A stretch of DNA of 56,641 bases from Dolichospermum sp. UHCC 0259 (GTDB lineage: Bacteria; Cyanobacteriota; Cyanobacteriia; Cyanobacteriales; Nostocaceae). Location of the stretch: contig NZ_VIKX01000007.1 of NCBI RefSeq assembly GCF_009711935.1, forward strand, positions 8,220-64,860. The letters run 5' to 3'. Shown one piece after another: positions 51,676 to 56,641 of this stretch; position 1 is the first letter of the stretch; the number at the start of each line of letters is the position of its first letter. A program made the translations under genes and the position numbers. The notes below the pieces were generated by a model, which saw nothing but the letters and a program-made list of their open reading frames with translations, was not told the DNA's origin and made no database searches.

Positions 51676-51942
51676 ATGAATAAAAGTAAAAAAGTTCCTC
51701 TACTTGTTAAAAGCCAAATATTACCAACTGTTAGTTATATTTGGACTATTTGGGGGAAAAAACCTCACTTAAATCAACCTTACTGGAGGGTTGACATAGA
51801 TTCCAATCCTTATAGTATTTATTGTGAACATATGGATCAATTTGCCAGGTCTGATCATCAAGGCTTTACTTATAATGAAGCAGAAGAATGGTTATCAGAA
51901 ACTCTCATCAAACTTGGCTTAAATCAGTTATCTCATTACTAG
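51676..51942 (+). CDS. unknown 88-aa protein
   Basis: A small soluble protein with KVPLLVKSQILPTVSYIWTI and LNQPYWRVDIDSNPYSIYCE, then EAEEWLSETLIKLGLNQL. No family recognised. It is convergent with the CHAD gene and divergent from the 171-aa gene. Codon use looks like its neighbours. Confidence 0.45.
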   Translation: MNKSKKVPLLVKSQILPTVSYIWTIWGKKPHLNQPYWRVDIDSNPYSIYCEHMDQFARSDHQGFTYNEAEEWLSETLIKLGLNQLSHY

Positions 51943-51971
51943 AGGTTTCATATATTTAGACACACCATAAA

Positions 51972-52970
51972 TTAATCTCTTTCTTCTTGTTTAACACTTT
52001 CCAACGTCGGTTGTAATACTACCAAATGCAAATTATATCTAGTATCTGTCTGTAAATAACGTTGTTGTAGTGGTTGCCATTCTTGCCACAATTGATAACG
52101 ATTAGCGGCTAATAGGGTCGTTAACCCACGTAATTGAGTATCCAGTTCTGATTTGAAGATATTCTCTAACCACTCATGTAAAACCATATTATCTTGGATC
52201 ATTCCCAAGATTTCTTGAATATTTTTAATATCATGAATATGTGCAGTAAAAGACTCACCATATAATTCAGTAAATAATTCCATTTGGTAGCGGAGACGTT
52301 TGGCTTGTTTTCGCAAACTATGCAGAGTTTTACCTTCTGTTTTCAGATGTTCTTCTAATTGGTTGGGTGTCCATTTTGTTTGGACTACTATTTCTGATTC
52401 GACAATTTTAGTGCCAATTAGCCATCCTGGATGTAAGCAAAATTCACTAACTTCTGGTGAGAGTAAATCTGGTAGTACATGAGAAATTGGTACAGATGAG
52501 AAATTTCGATAACTAGGATTTTTTAACCAATTTTCAGCTTCATTTTTAAAAGATTTATAAGTTTCATCTTTAAATGTTTTCTGAACATGATAAACAGCAA
52601 TTTCTCGTTGTTTATGCAATTCTGTAAAAGCTGTTTCTAGAGATTTTTGTTCTTTTTCAAGTAAATGCGGTTTGTAATTCTTTTCCAAAATTTCTGCAAG
52701 GACATCTAAATCTCGGAGACTACCTAAAATTCTCGCAAGTTTACCAATATTTTTATCACTGACTGATTTTGGTAAAAATAAATATCTCTCAAATCTACTC
52801 ACAGCAGTTCGTAAGCGTCGCATTCCCACTCGCATTTGATGTACTGCTTCTGGATCTTCGTCTTTTTTAACTGCTTTTTCCCATTTTATGGTTTTTGTAA
52901 AATGGTTTTCAATTGCTTGGTGTGCAGTTTCACCGAGGGTTTTGATTGATGTTGCTGAGGAGATTTTCAT
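51972..52970 (-). CDS. CHAD domain-containing protein
   Basis: The 332-aa protein has the conserved-histidine alpha-helical CHAD fold. Its N-terminal half has DEDPEAVHQMRVGMRRLRTA (about residues 36-55; the canonical HxxRVxxRRLR) and its second half LHSLRKQAKRLRYQMELFTE (about 223-242). CHAD domains bind inorganic polyphosphate and are often tied to polyphosphate granules. It has no CYTH partner domain here. Residues ending KQEERD are followed by about 35 bases, then the convergent small gene. The upstream side is repeat DNA (52971-53050). Confidence 0.92.
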   Translation of the reverse strand: MKISSATSIKTLGETAHQAIENHFTKTIKWEKAVKKDEDPEAVHQMRVGMRRLRTAVSRFERYLFLPKSVSDKNIGKLARILGSLRDLDVLAEILEKNYKPHLLEKEQKSLETAFTELHKQREIAVYHVQKTFKDETYKSFKNEAENWLKNPSYRNFSSVPISHVLPDLLSPEVSEFCLHPGWLIGTKIVESEIVVQTKWTPNQLEEHLKTEGKTLHSLRKQAKRLRYQMELFTELYGESFTAHIHDIKNIQEILGMIQDNMVLHEWLENIFKSELDTQLRGLTTLLAANRYQLWQEWQPLQQRYLQTDTRYNLHLVVLQPTLESVKQEERD

Positions 52971-53050
52971 TGTCAGAGTTAGGATGTCCAGAATTAAAGG
53001 ATGAACATTGTCTGAATCAGGATGTCCAGGATTAAAGGATGAACAGGATA
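52971..53050 (+). repeat. GTCAGAATCAGGATGTCCAG repeat, two tandem copies
   Basis: Two copies, TGTCAGAGTTAGGATGTCCA (52971-53008) and TGTCTGAATCAGGATGTCCA (53009-53050), each run into GAATTAAAGGATGAACA. They match 54269-54311 and, in reverse, 37991-38032 and 54375-54415. They lie immediately before the CHAD start. Confidence 0.85.
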
Positions 53051-53109
53051 AAACTAGGAATTATTAGTGGTGCAGAATAGAGGTATGAAACTCAAACATT
53101 CTATTTCTC

Positions 53110-53153
53110 AAACTCTTACTCTTTGCGCCTCTGCGCCTCTGCGTGAGAAAAAA
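53110..53153 (+). repeat. GCGCCTCTGCG repeat
   Basis: AAACTCTTACTCTTTGCGCC followed by TCTGCGCCTCTGCGTGAGAAAAAA is the intergenic form of the repeat found within cobG at 24955. It precedes the ferredoxin gene's 3' end. Confidence 0.85.
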
Positions 53154-53205
53154 ATAACACCTTTATTTAAATAATTAGCAACTTGAACTAATACTTAATT
53201 GCTGT

Positions 53206-53610
53206 TTAAAGATTAGTGGAAATAGCTTGTACGGGACAGGTAGGAATACATTGTTCACAGACTATGCAGCGCGATCGCACAAAGGTGAGTTTATATGTCT
53301 CTGGATTAATAGCTAGGGCTTCAGTGGGACAAACTCCCGTACATAAACCGCAGTGAACGCATACATCCTCATCAATGACAATCTCACCTAAACCCAGGGA
53401 AACATGAATATTTTGCGATCGCATCCACTCAATTGCTGCATCCAACTGATCAATGTCTCCCAATAATTCTACCACCAGTTTACCAATTTGATTCGGGGCA
53501 ACTTGGGCGCGGATAATATTCGCAGCGACATTAAAATCCTTTGCTAGTCGGTAAGTAACAGGCATTTGAATCGCCCGTTTAGGAAAAGTCAGGGTAACTC
53601 TTTTTTTCAT
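53206..53610 (-). CDS. NIL domain 4Fe-4S ferredoxin
   Basis: The 134-aa protein joins an N-terminal NIL ligand-binding domain (about 5-75; VTLTFPKRAIQMPVTYRLA, GKLVVELLGDIDQLDAAIEW) to a bacterial-type two-cluster 4Fe-4S ferredoxin (about 77-134). The two clusters use CVHCGLCTGVCPTEALAI and CIVCEQCIPTCPVQAI (CxxCxxCxxxCP twice). It probably transfers electrons in sulfur- or amino-acid-related metabolism; NIL domains often bind amino acids or related ligands. It is divergent from the HCF164-like gene with a 53-base spacer. Confidence 0.93.
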   Translation of the reverse strand: MKKRVTLTFPKRAIQMPVTYRLAKDFNVAANIIRAQVAPNQIGKLVVELLGDIDQLDAAIEWMRSQNIHVSLGLGEIVIDEDVCVHCGLCTGVCPTEALAINPETYKLTFVRSRCIVCEQCIPTCPVQAISTNL

Positions 53611-53663
53611 TATGTGAGAAAACAGTAAAATGAACTAAGTTAATAAGTCTTAATAAATTGATT

Positions 53664-54230
53664 ATGAGTACCGAAGCCCCTGCAAATTCTAGTAACCGCA
53701 TCAAAAACTTCTTAATTGCCATTGTAGCGATCGCTTTGGGAGTTGCCCTCTTCTTAGGACTTAAAACTGATTCTACCTCAGTTTCCCTGGCGGAATTGGG
53801 TAAAACTGCTATTCCCTTAGAAGTAGCTGTTAGCAATGGAAAGCCTTCTCTCGTCGAGTTCTACGCCGATTGGTGTACAGTTTGCCAGAAAATGACACCC
53901 GACATGGCCAAACTCAGAGAAAAGTACAATAACAACCTGAATTTTGTCATGTTGAATGTTGATAATACCAAATGGTTGCCAGAAATGCTCAAATATCGGG
54001 TAGACGGCATTCCTCACTTTGTATTTTTAGGTAAACAAGGGGAAACCATTGCCGAAACCATTGGTGATATTCCCCGCACTATTATGGCTAGTAATTTAGA
54101 AGCTTTAATTACCGGTTCAACCCTTCCCCACATTCAAGGTAATGGTAAAACCTCGCAATTTTCCGCACGAGTCGCCACAGATAGTAATCAAGATGATCCT
54201 CGCAGTCATGGTAGCCAAGTTGTAAATTAG
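53664..54230 (+). CDS. membrane-anchored thioredoxin-like protein (HCF164/TxlA type)
   Basis: The protein (188 aa from ATG 53664; TTG 53658 is in frame) has an N-terminal membrane anchor (NFLIAIVAIALGVALFLGL). A thioredoxin fold follows with active site WCTVCQK (about residue 71-77) and the cis-Pro region VDGIPHFVFLG. It corresponds to TxlA/HCF164, which reduces thylakoid-lumen proteins in cytochrome b6f assembly. A C-terminal tail of about 40 residues is Ser/Gly/Asp-rich. It shares a short divergent promoter region with the NIL ferredoxin gene. Confidence 0.88.
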   Translation: MSTEAPANSSNRIKNFLIAIVAIALGVALFLGLKTDSTSVSLAELGKTAIPLEVAVSNGKPSLVEFYADWCTVCQKMTPDMAKLREKYNNNLNFVMLNVDNTKWLPEMLKYRVDGIPHFVFLGKQGETIAETIGDIPRTIMASNLEALITGSTLPHIQGNGKTSQFSARVATDSNQDDPRSHGSQVVN

Positions 54231-54268
54231 GTGATTGGGGATTGGTAAAAAGTTATTAATTTATTATT

Positions 54269-54415
54269 TGTCAGAATCAGGATTTTCAAGATTTAAGGAT
54301 GTACAGGATGAAGTTTTTTAATTATTATTTATGATCAGATCATATTAGTATTATTGATTAACCTTCAAATAAAAATCCTGAAAATCATCTAATCCTGGAA
54401 ATCCTGATTCAGACA
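54269..54415. repeat. inverted pair of the GTCAGAATCAGG repeat
   Basis: TGTCAGAATCAGGATTTTCA (54269-54311) and its inverse ATCCTGAAAATCATCTAATC ... CCTGATTCAGACA (54375-54415) form a 14-bp imperfect terminal match, 147 bp apart in total. The 300-base gap between the thioredoxin and nucleotidyltransferase genes contains this and the open frame below. Confidence 0.8.
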
Positions 54416-54521
54416 ATAAAAACCCTGATTTAGGATCATCATTTTGCTGAATTAATAATAATCCATTAACTCTATTCACCAATTCTTCAAGCTTGATTAG
54501 TTCTTCAGCAATTTTTTTTCC
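54351..54521 (-). other. short reading frame after the nucleotidyltransferase, start unclear
   Basis: On the minus strand 56 codons are open from 54521 to the TAA at 54351: GKKIAEELIKLEELVNRVNG (about 20 residues of good amphipathic helix), then LLLIQQNDDPKSGFLLSESG. The second half is encoded by the repeat at 54375-54415. There is no ATG, GTG or TTG at the beginning; the eight-A run at 54512-54519 suggests a frameshift that separated it from an upstream start. Probably the remnant of a small partner gene of the nucleotidyltransferase. Confidence 0.4.
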
Positions 54522-54530
54522 TTAATCCAA

Positions 54531-54905
54531 TTATAGCTTTATTCCTTGATAAATTGCTTTTACAATATAATGTCTGGCATTTTGAACTTCTACTAGATCA
54601 ATTTCAAAAGGATGTCCTTCATCTATAGCAGCCCACGCTTTAAAATAATCTTTTTCTGGTAAACCCCAAACAGCTAAATCAATATCAGAACGCCAACTCA
54701 TTTGTTGATAATCTAATAAAGAACCGAATAAAACAACTTTTTCTGCACCAAATCTTTCTTTCAATATTTTGGCACATTGTTGAGCGATTTTTAAACCTTG
54801 CTTTTGGCGTTCTTGCATAGCGACTAGAAACTGAGGACGATTTTTTCTAGCTTCTAAAATCTCTTGGATAATTCGTTGTTTAGTAGCTTCATTAATGAGA
54901 CTCAT
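54531..54905 (-). CDS. nucleotidyltransferase-domain (MNT-like) protein
   Basis: The 124-aa protein is a minimal nucleotidyltransferase: VVLFGSLLDYQQMSWRSDID (G-S-x9-11-D-x-D; about residues 56-78) then LAVWGLPEKDYF. Such MNT proteins often form toxin-antitoxin pairs with a HEPN partner and can AMPylate it. No intact HEPN gene follows; the damaged short frame at 54351-54521 could be a decayed partner but lacks the RX4-6H motif. Divergent from dapL. Confidence 0.85.
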   Translation of the reverse strand: MSLINEATKQRIIQEILEARKNRPQFLVAMQERQKQGLKIAQQCAKILKERFGAEKVVLFGSLLDYQQMSWRSDIDLAVWGLPEKDYFKAWAAIDEGHPFEIDLVEVQNARHYIVKAIYQGIKL

Positions 54906-55024
54906 AGTTTCTCAAATATGGGAATTTTCTCAAATAATTATAACTTAACTTACGGGAAAATTGCTCTATCAGACATTACTCAAAGTAAAATAGTGTATGA
55001 TTGTCTTTTTTCTCAAAATTTACT

Positions 55025-56260
55025 ATGGCTACAATTAACGACAACTACCTGAAACTCAAAGCTGGTTATCTGTTTCCAGAAATTGCGCGACGGGTAAATG
55101 CTTTCGCCCAAGCTAACCCTGATGCTAAAATCATTCGCTTGGGGATTGGTGATGTCACTGAACCCTTACCAGAAGCTTGTCGCACAGCCATGATTAAAGC
55201 TGTCGAAGATATGGGCGATCGCTCATCTTTTAAAGGATATGGACCAGAACAGGGTTATGCTTGGTTAAGGGAGAAAATAGCCACCCACGACTTTCAAGCT
55301 AGAGGTGCAGCCATAGAAGCCGATGAAATCTTCATTTCCGACGGTTCTAAATGCGATTCTGGCAATATTCTCGATATTTTTGGCAAAAATAACATCATCG
55401 CCGTTACAGACCCCGTATACCCCGTTTACGTAGATACCAACGTCATGGCGGGTAACACGGGAGATGCTAACGAAAAAGGTGAATATGGTGGTTTAGTTTA
55501 TTTACCTGTCACCGCAGAAAACAACTTTACTGCGGAAATTCCCAGCCAAAAAGTTGATTTAATTTATCTTTGCTTTCCTAATAATCCCACAGGTGCAACT
55601 GCAACGAAAGAACATTTGCAAGCATGGGTAAATTATGCCAAAGCTAACGGTTCAATTATCTTTTTTGATGCTGCTTACGAAGCATTTATTACTGATCCTA
55701 CCTTACCTCATTCTATTTTTGAAATCGAAGGTGCGAGGGATTGTGCTATTGAATTTCGTTCTTTCTCCAAAAATGCCGGGTTTACCGGAACTCGTTGCGC
55801 TTTAACCGTTGTTCCCAAAACCCTCACAGCTAAAGCTGCTGACGGTACTAATGTCGAACTTTGGAAACTCTGGAATCGTCGTCAGTCTACCAAATTTAAC
55901 GGCGTTTCTTATATTATTCAACGCGGTGCAGAAGCAGTTTATTCAGAAGCAGGACAATCACAAATCAAAGCTTTGATAAACTTCTATTTAGAAAATGCTA
56001 AAATCATCCGTGAAGAACTCACAAATGCAGGTTTCAAGGTTTATGGTGGCGTAAATGCACCTTATGTATGGGTGCAAACTCCTCATGGTTTATCCAGTTG
56101 GGAATTTTTCGATAAGTTATTAGAAACTGTGAATGTTGTGGGAACTCCCGGTTCTGGTTTTGGTGCTGCGGGTGAGGGTTATTTCCGCATTTCTGCCTTT
56201 AATAGTCGGGAAAATGTGGAAGAAGCCATGAAGCGGATTACTGCTAAGTTTAAGGTGTAA
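55025..56260 (+). CDS. dapL: LL-diaminopimelate aminotransferase
   Basis: The 411-aa protein (ATG 55025, [20 protein letters not shown]) is a fold-type I PLP aminotransferase of the DapL group. It makes LL-diaminopimelate directly from tetrahydrodipicolinate in the lysine/peptidoglycan pathway used by plants, cyanobacteria and chlamydiae. The PLP lysine is in [17 protein letters not shown], and other marks are [34 protein letters not shown] and [14 protein letters not shown]. The ATG used gives the family N-terminus; an upstream in-frame start (55001) is less likely. A hairpin terminator follows. Confidence 0.96.
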   Translation: MATINDNYLKLKAGYLFPEIARRVNAFAQANPDAKIIRLGIGDVTEPLPEACRTAMIKAVEDMGDRSSFKGYGPEQGYAWLREKIATHDFQARGAAIEADEIFISDGSKCDSGNILDIFGKNNIIAVTDPVYPVYVDTNVMAGNTGDANEKGEYGGLVYLPVTAENNFTAEIPSQKVDLIYLCFPNNPTGATATKEHLQAWVNYAKANGSIIFFDAAYEAFITDPTLPHSIFEIEGARDCAIEFRSFSKNAGFTGTRCALTVVPKTLTAKAADGTNVELWKLWNRRQSTKFNGVSYIIQRGAEAVYSEAGQSQIKALINFYLENAKIIREELTNAGFKVYGGVNAPYVWVQTPHGLSSWEFFDKLLETVNVVGTPGSGFGAAGEGYFRISAFNSRENVEEAMKRITAKFKV

Positions 56261-56279
56261 TTCAAGTTTAATAATTTGT

Positions 56280-56300
56280 GGTGGGTAATTCCCACCTTAC
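56280..56300 (+). terminator. hairpin terminator after dapL
   Basis: GGTGGG (56280-56285) and CCCACC (56291-56296) form a short stem 20 bases after the dapL stop, followed by TTACTTTTG. Similar to the hairpin at 34228-34248. Confidence 0.65.
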
Positions 56301-56328
56301 TTTTGTGAGATGAAACTTCCCCTGTCAT

Positions 56329-56501
56329 TTACAATCCGTAGAAGTCCTCATTTAAAATTTGCTCAATCGAAAAAGGAAAGGTGATAGGATATTCACTTTC
56401 TTCCGGTATCCGCACCCCAAATTTGGCAAATTTACCTTCTTTAATTGCTAACTTGCGAGCATCAGGATAAGCTTTTTCTATAGCTTCAACCAAGAAACTT
56501 T
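56329..56501 (-). pseudogene. 3' fragment of a DUF29 gene
   Basis: The minus strand reads QSFLVEAIEKAYPDARKLAI, then KEGKFAKFGVRIPEESEYPI, then a conserved DUF29 C-terminal IEQILNEDFYGL followed by TAA. The reading frame runs out of family sequence at 56501, where an insertion-sequence end begins (56502). The N-terminal part of this DUF29 gene must lie beyond the element, outside the window, or be lost. Confidence 0.85.
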
Positions 56502-56641
56502 GGCTCTTGCGTCCCTTTTATGGAGAATTAATACTAAAGTGCCAGTTTAATAAACTACGTAATCTAAAATTACTAAAGTTACGAAATCCATATCCAAGTC
56601 TTTTGATTAATTTGAGTTTATTATTAATTCCTTCTACAGTA
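56502..56641 (-). mobile_element. ISL3-family insertion sequence, right part only
   Basis: A GGCTCTTGCGTCC... end (56502-56520), as in ISL3 elements (GGCTCTTnnnGT), is followed on the minus strand by the last about 40 codons of a transposase: TVEGINNKLKLIKRLGYGFR, then NFSNFRLRSLLNWHF, ending ahead of TAA at 56518-56520. This is the conserved ISL3 C-terminal signature. The element continues out of the window; the 8-bp target duplication cannot be checked here. Confidence 0.88.

Overview
The window is chromosomal DNA from a filamentous, probably heterocyst-forming cyanobacterium (Nostocales, Anabaena/Dolichospermum-like). The evidence is: low GC; GCGATCGC (HIP1-type) palindromes; heptameric tandem repeats such as CTGACCA and CAGGAGT between genes; a plant-type ferredoxin-thioredoxin reductase subunit; a Ycf46-like AAA protein; a natF-natG-natH-bgtA type amino-acid transporter; LL-diaminopimelate aminotransferase; and a primary-like group 2 sigma factor. 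No rRNA, tRNA or CRISPR array was found.

Layout. 0-8 kb (minus strand): a partner-switching module (HATPase plus REC-GAF-PP2C), a NarL-type regulator, an LPS export set (lptA-lptB-lptF), a DUF309 gene overlapping ftrC, and a DUF58 gene. 8.2-9.2 kb: mtnA. 9.3-21.6 kb: an accessory cluster (detailed below). 21.7-27 kb: cobalamin synthesis (cobL on the minus strand; cobG-cobH-cobI behind a cobalamin riboswitch). 27-35 kb: a thioredoxin-like 2Fe-2S protein, dps, carB, a sigma factor, DUF760 and mutT. 35-42 kb: DUF29, an orphan membrane reading frame, a PIN toxin-antitoxin pair, the amino-acid ABC transporter, and glutaredoxin. 42-50 kb: tadA, plsC, a large repeat-rich two-partner-secretion exoprotein, a small secreted protein, and a subtilase. 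50-56.6 kb: orphan HicB, unknown genes, CHAD, NIL-ferredoxin, an HCF164/TxlA-like thioredoxin, a nucleotidyltransferase and dapL. At the right edge a DUF29 gene is cut by an ISL3-type transposase.

The most interesting part is 9.3-21.6 kb. It runs: coiled-coil protein, compact radical-SAM activase-like protein, three consecutive TRAFAC-like P-loop GTPases (the last two tandem paralogs), a 776-aa single-pass membrane protein, a multi-pass membrane protein with an FHA-like tail, and a secreted or membrane-anchored VWA protein. After an antisense Rpn/DUF4351 nuclease gene come a Pro-rich-tailed unknown and a Ycf46-like AAA ATPase. The tight spacing (overlaps of 17 and about 59-68 bp) points to one membrane-associated, NTP-driven machine. 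It recalls the double-GTPase and VWA/AAA 'ternary' conflict systems described by the Aravind group, but this exact gene set, with a radical-SAM protein and an FHA-tailed membrane protein, is not one I can name.

A second theme is dense repeat invasion. Several dispersed palindromic or tandem families recur between genes, and in several places they have entered reading frames or sit at gene ends (cobG, plsC, hicB, the natH and glutaredoxin stops, and upstream extensions of lptA, lptF and cobL).
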